NCBI GenBank assembly: GCA_030680605.1
Contig: JAUXUQ010000019.1
Span: 108,538-172,537, forward strand
Length of the DNA: 64,000 bases
From: Gammaproteobacteria bacterium
GTDB taxonomy: Bacteria; Pseudomonadota; Gammaproteobacteria; SURF-13
Direction of reading: 5' to 3'
Made by a program: the position numbers and the translations under genes
Shown here: one piece after another, positions 44,210-53,710 of the stretch
Position numbering within the stretch: position 1 is the stretch's first letter
Layout of the letters: the number at the start of each line of letters is the position of its first letter
Notes under the pieces: model-generated
What the model saw: the letters and a program-made list of their open reading frames with translations, nothing else
Told to the model about the DNA's origin: nothing
The model's database searches: none

Positions 44210-45841
44210 ATGAAAGCCGCTGAACTACTGGTCAAATGCCTGGAAAATGAAGGAGTCGAATTCATTTTCGGCATTCCGGGCGAGGAAAATCTGCATGTGA
44301 TGGACGCGCTGGCCGATTCGTCCATCCAGTTTGTGACCACGCGCCACGAGCAGGGTGCTGCATTCATGGCCGATGTCTATGGGCGTGTGACTGGGCGCCC
44401 CGGCGTGTGCCTGGCCACGCTCGGCCCCGGTGCCACCAATCTGGTCACCGGTGTGGCTGACGCCAACATGGACCACGCGCCGCTGGTCGCCATCGCGGGC
44501 CAGGCCAGCACCTCGCGCCTGCACAAGGAGTCGCACCAGGTGCTGGATTTGCAGGGCCTGTTCCGCCCCATTACCAAATATACCTCGCAACTGCTGGAGC
44601 CCGGCATCATCCCGGAGGTGGTGCGCAAGGCCTTCAAGCTGGCGCAGACGGAAAAGACCGGCGCCTGTTTTATTGATTTTCCGGAGAATATCGCCGCGCT
44701 CAGCATCGACGCCAGGCCGCTGCGGGTGCAGCAGCCCACGCCGCCGGAGCCGTCGCAGGATCGGGTGCGCGCCGCTGCCGAAACCATCAGCCGGGCGCAA
44801 AATCCGCTGATACTCGCCGGCAACGGTGTGGTGCGGGCGCAGGCCTGCCGGCAGTTGGCCGCGTTCGCCGAGCGGTTGCAGATTCCGGTGGCCAATACCT
44901 TTATGGCCAAGGGTGTGATCCCGTTCAAGCATCCGATGGCGCTGGGCAGCGCCGGCCTGCAGGCGCACGATTACACCAACTGCGGCTTTGACCGTGCGGA
45001 TGTCATCATCTGCGTGGGTTACGATCTGGTCGAATATCACCCGTGCCTGTGGCACCCGAGCTGTGACCGCAAGATCATTCACATCGACATGTCGCCCGCC
45101 GAAGTGGACGCGAGCTACATTGTGGAGGTGGGCGTGGTCGGTGATATCGGCCTCAGCCTTGAGCGCATCGCGCAGGCGGCTACGCCGCACACACAGAAAA
45201 CGCTACGCCCGCTGCGCGCGGCGCTGATGGACGACATGAATCGGCATCGCGACGACCAGTCGTATCCGCTCAAGCCGCAGAAAATCATCTGGGATCTGCG
45301 TACGGCGCTGGGGCTGGAAGACATTGTGGTATGCGATGTGGGGGCGCACAAGTTGTGGATGGCGCGCATGTTTCGCTGCGAACATCCCAACACCTGCGTC
45401 ATTTCCAACGGCTTTGCCAGTATGGGCATTGCCGTACCGGGTGCGGTGGCAGCAAAACTCGCGTACCCGGAGCGCAAGGTGGTCGCGGTGACCGGTGATG
45501 CCGGATTTCTGATGAACTCGCAGGAGATCGAGACCGCGCTGCGCGTAGGCACGCCAATGGTAATATTGGTGTGGAACGACGGTGGCTACGGCCTTATTGA
45601 GTGGAAACAGAAAAACACCTTTGGCAGAAGCGCGCATGTGCGTTTCAACAACCCTGATCTGGTGAAGTACGCTGAATCATTCGGCGCCAAGGGTTACCGG
45701 GTCGAGCGTGCAGCTGACCTGATGCCGATACTGCAAGCCGCCATCGCGGATGATACGGTGAGCATCATCGACTGCCCGGTGGACTACAGCGAAAACCAGC
45801 GTCTGGCCGAAAAACTGGGCCCGATGATCTGCCCGCTGTAA
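44210..45841 (+). CDS. AlsS-like acetolactate synthase
   Basis: This 543-residue thiamine-diphosphate enzyme condenses pyruvate to 2-acetolactate. The catalytic Glu is in TTRHEQGAAFMADVYGR. The C-terminal ThDP/Mg site reads TGDAGFLMNSQE followed by WNDGGYGLIEWKQ, which resembles catabolic AlsS proteins more than the biosynthetic IlvB/IlvI. No small regulatory subunit (ilvN/ilvH) and no acetolactate decarboxylase lie beside it. It could make acetoin precursors or act in another 2-oxoacid reaction. It is transcribed away from the cyclic-nucleotide-binding gene across 203 bases. Confidence 0.85.
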   Translation: MKAAELLVKCLENEGVEFIFGIPGEENLHVMDALADSSIQFVTTRHEQGAAFMADVYGRVTGRPGVCLATLGPGATNLVTGVADANMDHAPLVAIAGQASTSRLHKESHQVLDLQGLFRPITKYTSQLLEPGIIPEVVRKAFKLAQTEKTGACFIDFPENIAALSIDARPLRVQQPTPPEPSQDRVRAAAETISRAQNPLILAGNGVVRAQACRQLAAFAERLQIPVANTFMAKGVIPFKHPMALGSAGLQAHDYTNCGFDRADVIICVGYDLVEYHPCLWHPSCDRKIIHIDMSPAEVDASYIVEVGVVGDIGLSLERIAQAATPHTQKTLRPLRAALMDDMNRHRDDQSYPLKPQKIIWDLRTALGLEDIVVCDVGAHKLWMARMFRCEHPNTCVISNGFASMGIAVPGAVAAKLAYPERKVVAVTGDAGFLMNSQEIETALRVGTPMVILVWNDGGYGLIEWKQKNTFGRSAHVRFNNPDLVKYAESFGAKGYRVERAADLMPILQAAIADDTVSIIDCPVDYSENQRLAEKLGPMICPL

Positions 45842-45923
45842 CCCGCCACTGCGAGATGTCGGCTCAAGTTTTGTTATCGTTAACCGATGACCTGCGGGCA
45901 CCCCCGAGGTGCAAGGAGTAGGT

Positions 45924-47822
45924 ATGGCCCAGGACGACGACACCAGGCGTTGGAAGCAGAAATACTACGATAACCTGGAACAGCTTGAGCGCCAGGAAAA
46001 GCAGTGGCGCGACGTAGAGAGTCTGTTGCGCCGTGGTATTGCGCGCCTCAGTCTTGCAGCGGGGGGTGCTGACCCGACGCTGGATCGTGAGTTGGAAACA
46101 CTGCGCAATGCCCTGCGTGATGGTTGGGACAGCATGGCGTTGCGCAGCGTGGTTGAATCAGTGGGCGACAGCGTAGCCCGTCTTGACCGCCGTCGCCCGG
46201 TTGCGACCAGCCTGCCATCTGTGACCGACTCCCTGATACAGCTGCTGGATGAGTTGGGTTTGCCGCGCGGTATGGGACGCAAGGTCAAGGCCCTGCACAA
46301 AAAACTGCGGACCCACAGCCCTCAAGGCGACAGCATACCCCTGGTGCGCGAATTTGCCGCCTTGATCCAGGAGGCCCTGTCATTGCGCGCGACGCAGGAC
46401 GCTCCCCTGTCGCAAGTTGCTGCCGCCATACCACAAACGGCTGCTGCTGCGCCCGGTGGCGAGGGGGGGATTCTGCGCCGGTTGTGGGGGGGTAGGCGTA
46501 CGCCTGAATCTGCACCCGTGGTGGAAGAAATCATTGCGCCCCCTGCTGCAAAGGCGCCGCCACCTCCCGCAGCAGGCGGGGAAGAACTGCTACTGGCCCT
46601 CCTCGACAAATTGCCACTATCACAGGAGCGTGCTTTCCCGCTGCGGCGACGTGTTACGAATGATATGGCGCAGACGGAGCTCGGACGCCTGTTGGATGAC
46701 ATTGTCAGCGCGGTGCGTGCTACCTATAGTACGGCGCAGAGTGTGACGGAAGCGGCAGCAGCGCCTTTGCCGGCGCCGCCGGCCGCAGTCTCTGAGCTTC
46801 TGATTCAGCTTGTCGAGCTGCTGGATTTGCCGGAAGAGCTGGCTGAGAAATCAAATGAGGTCAGGCAGCGGCTCGAAGAAGGCCTGTGGGTCGGACAACC
46901 GGACAAGGCCCTGGAAGAGATTGCCTCGCTGGTCATAGAGGCGCGCTCGCGTGTGCAGAGAGAGAAGGATGAGATCGAGGCCTTTCTCGCACTGCTGACC
47001 GTGCGGCTGCAGGAGCTGGACGTACATCTGCAGAGCACGGAATCGTCACGTGTTGAGACGCGGCAGAACGGTGTGGCGCTGGATGTGGCAGTGCAGGCCC
47101 AGATCCATAGTATGGAAAGCGGTGTCCAGAGCGCCACCGAGATAGGTCAGTTGAAGCAGATCATCCAGTCACGCATTGATGCGATACGCACTCATCTGGA
47201 GCGGCACAGGCATGAAGAAGAAATGCGTAGTGCGCGTGTAGAGCAGCAGGTGCAGCAACTTACGCAGAAGCTGGAAGGGCTGGAGGCTGAAGCCGAGGTT
47301 CTACGTGCACGCATCGCGCACGAGCATGAACTGGCATTCAAGGACGGGCTGACTGAAATCCACAACCGTCTTGCATACCTGGAGCGTATCGCACAAGAGT
47401 ATGAACACTGGAGGCGTTATCAGCACCCACTCGCCCTGTTGATATGGGATGTCGATCGCTTCAAGTTCGTTAATGATACCTATGGGCACAAGGCAGGTGA
47501 CAAGGCACTAAAGACTATCGCAGATATCTTGCAGGACAATCTGCGCGCCACTGATTTTCTGGCCCGCTACGGCGGCGAAGAGTTTGTAATCGTGATGCCG
47601 AGCACGGCGCTGAGTGATGCTTTTCCGGTTGCGGAAAAATTGCGTGCGGCGATTGCGGCCAGCGATTTTCACTATCGTGAGCAGCTTGTCCCCATCACCA
47701 TCTCCTGTGGCATGGCCGGGTTCAGGGCTGGCGATACCCCGGAGACAGTCTTTGGCCGCGCCGACAGTGCCTTATATCGGGCCAAGAAGGCAGGCGGCAA
47801 CCAGTGCATCGCGGACCAGTGA
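45924..47822 (+). CDS. Diguanylate cyclase with long helical N-terminus
   Basis: Only the last ~165 of 632 residues form a known domain: GGDEF with the active GGEEF at 550-554 and a c-di-GMP inhibitory site RATD at 541-544, five residues before it. The first ~450 residues are helical, with an Ala/Pro-rich linker (about 160-230) and long coiled coils (about 330-460). Three similar segments (SLIQLLDELGLPRG, LLLALLDKLPLSQE and LLIQLVELLDLPEE) suggest an internally repeated helical module. There are no membrane segments, so the protein is cytoplasmic. AAGGAG sits five bases before the ATG. Confidence 0.88.
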   Translation: MAQDDDTRRWKQKYYDNLEQLERQEKQWRDVESLLRRGIARLSLAAGGADPTLDRELETLRNALRDGWDSMALRSVVESVGDSVARLDRRRPVATSLPSVTDSLIQLLDELGLPRGMGRKVKALHKKLRTHSPQGDSIPLVREFAALIQEALSLRATQDAPLSQVAAAIPQTAAAAPGGEGGILRRLWGGRRTPESAPVVEEIIAPPAAKAPPPPAAGGEELLLALLDKLPLSQERAFPLRRRVTNDMAQTELGRLLDDIVSAVRATYSTAQSVTEAAAAPLPAPPAAVSELLIQLVELLDLPEELAEKSNEVRQRLEEGLWVGQPDKALEEIASLVIEARSRVQREKDEIEAFLALLTVRLQELDVHLQSTESSRVETRQNGVALDVAVQAQIHSMESGVQSATEIGQLKQIIQSRIDAIRTHLERHRHEEEMRSARVEQQVQQLTQKLEGLEAEAEVLRARIAHEHELAFKDGLTEIHNRLAYLERIAQEYEHWRRYQHPLALLIWDVDRFKFVNDTYGHKAGDKALKTIADILQDNLRATDFLARYGGEEFVIVMPSTALSDAFPVAEKLRAAIAASDFHYREQLVPITISCGMAGFRAGDTPETVFGRADSALYRAKKAGGNQCIADQ

Positions 47823-47861
47823 TGTGTTCGTGAAACTTCACGGCGCACGGGATGTCCTACG

Positions 47862-47889
47862 TTGACAGGCAGGGCGCAGCCACTATACT
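47862..47889 (+). promoter_or_regulatory. Strong sigma-70 promoter for a leaderless transcript
   Basis: TTGACA (47862-47867) and TATACT (47884-47889) are separated by 16 bases. Transcription should start about seven bases after the -10, at 47896, which is the A of the next gene's ATG. Confidence 0.75.
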
Positions 47890-47895
47890 TTGACG

Positions 47896-48237
47896 ATGGC
47901 AAAAGCAGGTAAATTGATTCACCTCTGGCTCGTCTTGCTGCTTGCGTTGGGGCCGAGTGTCGCCGCGCTGGCCGCAGTGCAGGCCGCTGCGCATGACCAG
48001 CAGCATGCGGTGGCTGCCCATGTGCAAGCCGAGGGTGGTCAGGCCGGTGGCGATCATCATGGTGCAGGGCACAATCACAATGTCTGTGGTGCGCAGTGTC
48101 TGGCGGCACTGCCTTCATTGCTGCTGCCAATGAGCAGCCTGTTCACAGGTACGCAATACTCCGCGCTTTCGGTGCCTGTTACGGGTACCGTAGTGGCGCC
48201 TGCCGCAAGACCCCCTCAAACCCCAATTGATTGGTAG
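47896..48237 (+). CDS. Small His-rich secreted protein, possibly metal-related
   Basis: This 113-residue protein has a signal-peptide-like N-terminus (MAKAGKLIHLWLVLLLALG), a His-rich middle (DQQH, DHHGAGHNHN), a CGAQC pair and a hydrophobic stretch (LAALPSLLLPMSSLF). Its layout resembles short CopL/DUF2946-type proteins encoded near copper genes, but the match is not firm. No ribosome-binding site precedes the ATG, and the promoter places transcription at the start codon itself. The gene lies just before the DUF2231 gene, whose product also has a His-rich tail. Confidence 0.65.
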   Translation: MAKAGKLIHLWLVLLLALGPSVAALAAVQAAAHDQQHAVAAHVQAEGGQAGGDHHGAGHNHNVCGAQCLAALPSLLLPMSSLFTGTQYSALSVPVTGTVVAPAARPPQTPIDW

Positions 48238-48344
48238 TGTCAGACGATCGCCTGCATCAGCAGGTCGAGCAGCACGTCTGTTCAGTGCACCCGTGCGAAG
48301 CAGTGCGCAGGTATTCAACGAGCTTTTGCTGAAGGGGGTAAACC

Positions 48345-48947
48345 GTGTTTGAAATCATACCAAATTGGCATCCTGTATTTGTACATTTCACCGTGGCGCT
48401 GTGGTCATTGGCGGCATTCTTTTATTTGTCATTGCCGCTGATTAAGGCGCCCTCACTGCACGCCCAGTGGACGGTGCTGGCGCGCTGGAATCTGTGGCTG
48501 GGGACGGGGTTTTCCGTGGCGACGGCGATCTTTGGCCTGCTGGCCTACAACAGTGTGGCGCACGATACGCCGTCACATGATGCGATGACCGAGCACCGCA
48601 ACTGGGCAGCGACCACCTTGCTGCTGTTTCTGCTGTTGACGGGCTGGTCGGTCTGGCGTTACCGCCGCAATATCACGGCCACCTCGGCGCCATTTCTGAC
48701 GGTGTTGGCGCTTGCCGCTGTATTGCTGATGACGACGGCATGGCACGGCGCCGAGGTGGTGTATCGCTATGGCATTGGCGTCAAGTCCTTGCCGAAAGCA
48801 GAGGGCAAGACCTCCGGTGACGCGCACGATCATGCTCACGGGCATGCGGATATCGATATGGACATGGATATGAGCATGGAAGAGGACGTGATGCCAGCGC
48901 CCGGGTCTGAGGCTGGTCACGGACACGATGCATCCGACCCGCATTAA
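48345..48947 (+). CDS. DUF2231 membrane protein with His/Met-rich tail
   Basis: The 200-residue protein begins FEIIPNWHPVFVHFTVALW, typical of DUF2231, and has four membrane helices (about 10-32, 47-67, 88-106 and 116-134). Conserved His residues (WHPVFVHF, EHRNWA, AWHGAEVVYRYG) may bind haem or metal. The C-terminal 45 residues are rich in His, Asp and Met (DAHDHAHGHADIDMDMDMSM), a likely metal-binding tail. GTG is the start, with GAAGGGGG upstream. Possible role: membrane redox or copper handling. DUF2231 function is not established. Confidence 0.8.
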   Translation: MFEIIPNWHPVFVHFTVALWSLAAFFYLSLPLIKAPSLHAQWTVLARWNLWLGTGFSVATAIFGLLAYNSVAHDTPSHDAMTEHRNWAATTLLLFLLLTGWSVWRYRRNITATSAPFLTVLALAAVLLMTTAWHGAEVVYRYGIGVKSLPKAEGKTSGDAHDHAHGHADIDMDMDMSMEEDVMPAPGSEAGHGHDASDPH

Positions 48948-49148
48948 TCCATGCGCTAACAGGCCGGTCGGTGCGGTGGCCAGCATGACGTGACAGGGGG
49001 GCCTCTGGCGGCTATCTGGCCCGCCAGAGGGCCTTGTATGCCGTTGTTTCTCGCGCTGACACGGGTCTGGCTGGTAGAATTCGCCTTCAGCATTCATGCG
49101 CCTGCCCGCTGGCGCCCCACCGTATCTCACCATCACCAAGGATTCCCT

Positions 49149-50576
49149 ATGACGTTCAGTAGTTTGAAGCTGCATCCCGATCTTCTCAAGGCCATCAAGG
49201 AACTGGATTTCGTGCGCCCGACGCCGATCCAGGCCGACGCCATCCCGCCGGCGCTGGAGGGCCGAGATGTGCTGGCCTGCGCGATGACCGGCAGCGGCAA
49301 GACCGCAGCATTTCTATTGCCTATCCTGCACAAGCTCATCGACCAGCCGCGTGGCAAGACGCGCGCCCTCGTGCTCACGCCTACGCGCGAACTGGCGGCG
49401 CAAATCTACGAAGATCTGAACGAGTTGGCGGTGCATACCTCGCTCAGTGGCGCGGCGGTGTTTGGCGGGGTCGGCATGGGGCCGCAGGAGCATGCCTTCC
49501 GCCGTGGCGTAGATGTGCTCATCGCCACCCCCGGGCGCTTGCTCGATCACTTCAAGGCGCCGTATGCGAAGCTCGATGGGTTGCAGTATCTGGTGCTGGA
49601 TGAGGCCGACCGCATGCTCGACATGGGTTTTCTGCCCGACATCCGTCGCGTGTTGAAGCATATCCCGCCGCGCCTGCAAACGCTGTTCTTCAGCGCCACC
49701 ATGCCCGCACCCATCGCCACACTCACGCGCGAACTGTTACGTGATGCTGCTACCATCAACATCGAACGCCAGTCCACCCCGGCAGTAGGCATCACGCAGG
49801 CAGTCTATCCAGTGTTGCAGGAATTGAAGTCGGCGCTGTTGCTCGCGCTGCTGCAGCGCGGCGACATGAAGGAAGTGCTGGTGTTCACGCGCACCAAGCA
49901 TCGGGCCAATCGGGTCGCAGAATATCTGGTTAAAAACGGTATCAACGCTGAGCGTATCCACGGCAATCGCTCCCAGACGCAGCGCACGGCAGCACTGGCC
50001 GGTTTCAAGAGCGGGAAATACCGCGTGCTGGTGGCGACCGACATCGCCGCCCGCGGTATAGACGTTGAAGCGCTGGGCCATGTGGTCAACTTTGATGTGC
50101 CGCTTGCGCCGGAAGATTATATTCACCGTATTGGCCGTACCGGGCGTGCCGAGTTGACCGGTGACGCCTTCACCTTTGTCTCGCCGCAGGAAGAGGGTGA
50201 GTTGAAAAGTATTGAGCGCGTGGTGGGTAAACGTCTGCCGCGTGTCACCGTGCCGGATTTTGACTACAACGCCAAAACAGAGGCACGCCTCGAGGTGCCG
50301 CTCGCTGAGCGCATCGCCGCCATCCGCGCCAAAAAGTCAGAAGATCGTGCACGCGGCAAGGCCAAGGCGGCGCGCAAGCCGGGCACCGCTGCAACAGCAC
50401 AACAGCCCCGCCACAACGCGAATGCCTCACCCAGCACCCAACAGCCACGTCGTCAGCCGAATGCCGCCAGAACGCAGCGGCCTAAATCCGGCCCTGGACG
50501 GGTGAGCGACAACGCAGGCAACAGCTCGGGTAATCGCTCCGGCAATCGTTCTGGAGATCGCTCAGGTAACCGATGA
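49149..50576 (+). CDS. rhlE: DEAD-box RNA helicase, RhlE type
   Basis: The 475-residue protein contains the Q motif (FVRPTPIQADAIPPAL), Walker A MTGSGKT, PTRELAAQ, DEADRMLDMGF, SAT, and HRIGRTGR. This is a full DEAD-box core acting on ribosome assembly or mRNA turnover. The C-terminus is a basic, low-complexity tail ending in a repeated SGNRSGNRSGDRSGNR. I chose the ATG at 49149 because AAGGA lies upstream and family similarity starts there. The 53 upstream codons in frame are not conserved. It is followed 21 bases later by the gamma-glutamyltransferase gene. Confidence 0.93.
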   Translation: MTFSSLKLHPDLLKAIKELDFVRPTPIQADAIPPALEGRDVLACAMTGSGKTAAFLLPILHKLIDQPRGKTRALVLTPTRELAAQIYEDLNELAVHTSLSGAAVFGGVGMGPQEHAFRRGVDVLIATPGRLLDHFKAPYAKLDGLQYLVLDEADRMLDMGFLPDIRRVLKHIPPRLQTLFFSATMPAPIATLTRELLRDAATINIERQSTPAVGITQAVYPVLQELKSALLLALLQRGDMKEVLVFTRTKHRANRVAEYLVKNGINAERIHGNRSQTQRTAALAGFKSGKYRVLVATDIAARGIDVEALGHVVNFDVPLAPEDYIHRIGRTGRAELTGDAFTFVSPQEEGELKSIERVVGKRLPRVTVPDFDYNAKTEARLEVPLAERIAAIRAKKSEDRARGKAKAARKPGTAATAQQPRHNANASPSTQQPRRQPNAARTQRPKSGPGRVSDNAGNSSGNRSGNRSGDRSGNR

Positions 50577-50597
50577 CAACCCCGTGACTGCAGCGGT

Positions 50598-52301
50598 ATG
50601 AGCAGCTTTCGTTCTCGTACAGTGACCGTGCTGCGTCGTCTCAGCGGTGCATGCCTGCTGTTGCTCTGCATTGCGGGCACGACGGCGCAAGCCGAAGCAG
50701 TTGTTCCCAGGGCAGCGGCCATTGCCTCGGCCCATCCACTCGCCACACAAGCGGGCTACGACATACTGGCGCGGGGCGGTAACGCCTTTGATGCCGCCGT
50801 GGCGGTGGCTGCTGCGCTGGCAGTGGTAGAACCATACTCGTCCGGGTTGGGTGGCGGCGGCTTCTGGTTGTTGCACCGTGCGGCGGATGGTTTTGAAACC
50901 CTGCTGGACGGCCGTGAGACCGCACCCGGCGCTGCCAGTGCGGCACTCTATCAGGATAGCGCGGGGGAACTCATCCCCGGTGCCAGCCTGAATGGCGCCA
51001 AGGCCGCAGGCATTCCCGGTGTGCCGGCCGCGTTGGGTCACCTGGCGGAGCACTACGGCAAACTGCCGTTACGGGTAACGCTCGCATCCGCCATTCATCA
51101 CGCCCGTCACGGATTTGCCGTCGATGCCCGTTACGCCTACATGGCGCAGTTGCGCGCCGAGATCTTGCGTGCCGATGCGCCTACCGCCCGTATATTTCTG
51201 GGCGGCGACAAATTACCGCAGGCGGGATACTGGTTGCGCCAACCGGCACTGGCCGCCACGCTTGAGACGCTGGCACAGCATGGCCGCCACGGGTTTTATC
51301 GCGGGGCAGTCGCGCGTGAGCTGGTTCGGTCGGTGCAGGCCGCAGGGGGCGTGTGGACATTGCAAGACCTGAAAAATTACCAGGTCGTAGAGCGTGCGCC
51401 CGTCAAATTCAGCTATCGGGGGGCAACCATCACGGCAGCGTCACTGCCATCCTCCGGTGGCGTCACGCTGGCGCAGAGCCTGAACATACTCGAGCGTATG
51501 CAGTGGGACACAGAAACGGACAAGGCGCATCTGGTGGTGGAAGCGATGCGGCGCGCCTACCATGACCGCGCGCGTTATCTGGGCGACCCTGATTTTGTCG
51601 CAGCACCGGTTGAGCAATTGGCGAGCAAGGACTACGCCGCCGAACGTGCCGCCAGCATCAAGTTGCAACAGGCCACGCCCAGCGCTGCACTGGCGGCGAC
51701 TGATGCGGTGCAGCAAGGCGACAACACCACCCACTATTCCATCGTCGATGCCGCCGGTAACCGCGTGGCAGCCACACTCAGCATCAACATCCCGTTCGGC
51801 GCGGCACGAGTGGCCGGGAATACCGGCGTGCTGCTCAACGATGAGATGGATGATTTCGCCATGTCGGCCGGGGTCGCCAACATCTACGGCCTGGTACACG
51901 GCAGCGCAAACCTGATTCAGCCCGGCAAGCGTCCACTCTCCAGCATGACGCCCACCTTTGTCGAAGACGCCAAGGGGCTGCTCATACTCGGCACACCCGG
52001 CGGCTCGCGCATCATCAGCATGGTGTTGCTGACGATACTGGATTATCTGGAATCACCCGCACCGAACCTGCGGGCGCTGGTGTCGGCGCCGCGCTATCAT
52101 CACCAGTATCTGCCCGATCACCTTGAGATCGAGCCGGATGCCTTTTCGGCGGAGTGGATCAAGGCGCTGGAGCAGCGCGGCCACACGCTGAAAACCGCCA
52201 ACCGTCAGTGGGGCAACATGCAGGCGGTATGGGTGGACAAGGCAAGCGGGCGCAGTGTGGCGGCCAGTGATCCGCGCGGCGAAGACTTCGGCGGGTACTG
52301 A
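50598..52301 (+). CDS. ggt: Gamma-glutamyltransferase
   Basis: GGT cleaves the gamma-glutamyl bond of glutathione and related peptides in the periplasm. The 567-residue precursor has a signal peptide (about 1-32). Autocleavage should occur before T377 in DNTTHYSIVD to give the large and small subunits; that Thr becomes the nucleophile. Other family elements are SSGLGGGGFWLL, the substrate-binding DGRETAP, and SSMTPTFV with the oxyanion-related GTPGGSRI. It ends directly against the convergent transporter gene. Confidence 0.95.
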   Translation: MSSFRSRTVTVLRRLSGACLLLLCIAGTTAQAEAVVPRAAAIASAHPLATQAGYDILARGGNAFDAAVAVAAALAVVEPYSSGLGGGGFWLLHRAADGFETLLDGRETAPGAASAALYQDSAGELIPGASLNGAKAAGIPGVPAALGHLAEHYGKLPLRVTLASAIHHARHGFAVDARYAYMAQLRAEILRADAPTARIFLGGDKLPQAGYWLRQPALAATLETLAQHGRHGFYRGAVARELVRSVQAAGGVWTLQDLKNYQVVERAPVKFSYRGATITAASLPSSGGVTLAQSLNILERMQWDTETDKAHLVVEAMRRAYHDRARYLGDPDFVAAPVEQLASKDYAAERAASIKLQQATPSAALAATDAVQQGDNTTHYSIVDAAGNRVAATLSINIPFGAARVAGNTGVLLNDEMDDFAMSAGVANIYGLVHGSANLIQPGKRPLSSMTPTFVEDAKGLLILGTPGGSRIISMVLLTILDYLESPAPNLRALVSAPRYHHQYLPDHLEIEPDAFSAEWIKALEQRGHTLKTANRQWGNMQAVWVDKASGRSVAASDPRGEDFGGY

Positions 52302-53594
52302 TCAGGCCGGTTGACCGTTAGGCCCGTTGCCGGCCAACACCCCTGTCTCACCTTCCGAGCGCGCAATCACCACCGCGCCGCAGGAGTCACTGAAGACATT
52401 GACCGCCGTGCGACACATGTCCAGCACCCGGTCGACCGCCAGAATCAGCCCCACCGCTTCGAGCGGCAACCCGATGGCAGCCAGAATGATGCTGATGGCC
52501 ACCAGGCTCGCCGACGGAATCCCGGCCACGCCGATAGAGGTCAACAGTGCCACCAGCACAATGGTGAACTGCTGAACAAAGCCCAGCTCGATGCCATAGG
52601 CCTGCGCGATGAACATGGCTGCCACACATTCGTATAGCGCCGTGCCATCCATGTTCACCGTAGCGCCGAGCGGCAGCACAAAACTGCTGGTGCGATTCGA
52701 GACCCCGGCGTTTTTCTCCACACACTCCATCGTGATCGGCAGCGTGGCCGACGAAGAACTGGTGGAAAAGGCCGTGAGCAGGGCAGGCGCCATGGCGCGA
52801 TAGTGTCTGCGTGGGCTGACGCGGGCGACGAAAATCAGAATCAGCGGCAGGGCGATGAAAAAATGCAGCGCCAGTGCCGCGATCACGCTGATGAAAAACC
52901 ACAGCAACGGTAAAAAGGCGGAGAACCCCGTGTCGGCAACCACTTTGGCGACCAGTCCAAACACGCCGAGCGGCGCGAACTTCATCACCAGGTCGGTGAT
53001 CTTCATCATCACGTGGAACACGCCCTGCCAGAAGTTGTACATGCTTTCGGCGTAAGCATTCTGGATGCGCGTCATAAAGAAACCGAACAGCAGGCTGAAA
53101 AAAATCAACCCCAGCATCTGACCGTCGGCAGCAGCGGCGATGACGTTGGCGGGCACCATGCGCAGGAAGATATCCACCAGATCGCCAGCACCCTTGCCCT
53201 CCACCGAGGCGACGACCTCTTCTACACCTTCAGACAGGCCTACCAGATCCCTGGCCGGCTCGCCGTCTACTACACCGGGGGCAACAATATTCACCACCGC
53301 CAGTCCTATCAGGATAGCCAACAGGCTGGTGGAAAAGTAATATAACAGGGTCTTGCCACCCAGCCGGCCGAGCGCGTTGCCGGAGCCGATACCGGCGATG
53401 CCAACGATAATGGAAGACACCACCAAGGGCACGATCAGCATCTTGAGGGCGTTCAGGAACAGGTTGCCGATGAATGCGAACAGGTCATAAAAGCGCAGCC
53501 CCGCAATACCGCCCTCGGTACCTGCCAGCGAGCCTGCCAGTACCGCCAGCAGCAGGGCGATCAGGATTTGCCAGTGCAATTTGAGTTTCAGCAT
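52302..53594 (-). CDS. DAACS-family dicarboxylate/amino acid symporter
   Basis: This sodium- or proton-coupled importer of glutamate, aspartate or C4-dicarboxylates has 430 residues from the ATG at 53594. Family features are the Ser-rich hairpin [29 protein letters not shown], and [11 protein letters not shown] followed by [16 protein letters not shown]. About eight membrane helices and two re-entrant loops are expected. A further 26 codons in frame upstream are polar and atypical. Substrate cannot be set from sequence, but its position tail-to-tail with ggt makes glutamate attractive. Confidence 0.9.
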   Translation of the reverse strand: MLKLKLHWQILIALLLAVLAGSLAGTEGGIAGLRFYDLFAFIGNLFLNALKMLIVPLVVSSIIVGIAGIGSGNALGRLGGKTLLYYFSTSLLAILIGLAVVNIVAPGVVDGEPARDLVGLSEGVEEVVASVEGKGAGDLVDIFLRMVPANVIAAAADGQMLGLIFFSLLFGFFMTRIQNAYAESMYNFWQGVFHVMMKITDLVMKFAPLGVFGLVAKVVADTGFSAFLPLLWFFISVIAALALHFFIALPLILIFVARVSPRRHYRAMAPALLTAFSTSSSSATLPITMECVEKNAGVSNRTSSFVLPLGATVNMDGTALYECVAAMFIAQAYGIELGFVQQFTIVLVALLTSIGVAGIPSASLVAISIILAAIGLPLEAVGLILAVDRVLDMCRTAVNVFSDSCGAVVIARSEGETGVLAGNGPNGQPA

Positions 53595-53710
53595 GCGTGA
53601 TGACCCGTCGTCGAGGGTTTGAATGATTACAGCATTACGGGGATAGTAGGTGTATTGAGCAATGCAACGCAACCCCGGCCGGGGTGTGCAGCTTTACGGA
53701 GATGTAAATA

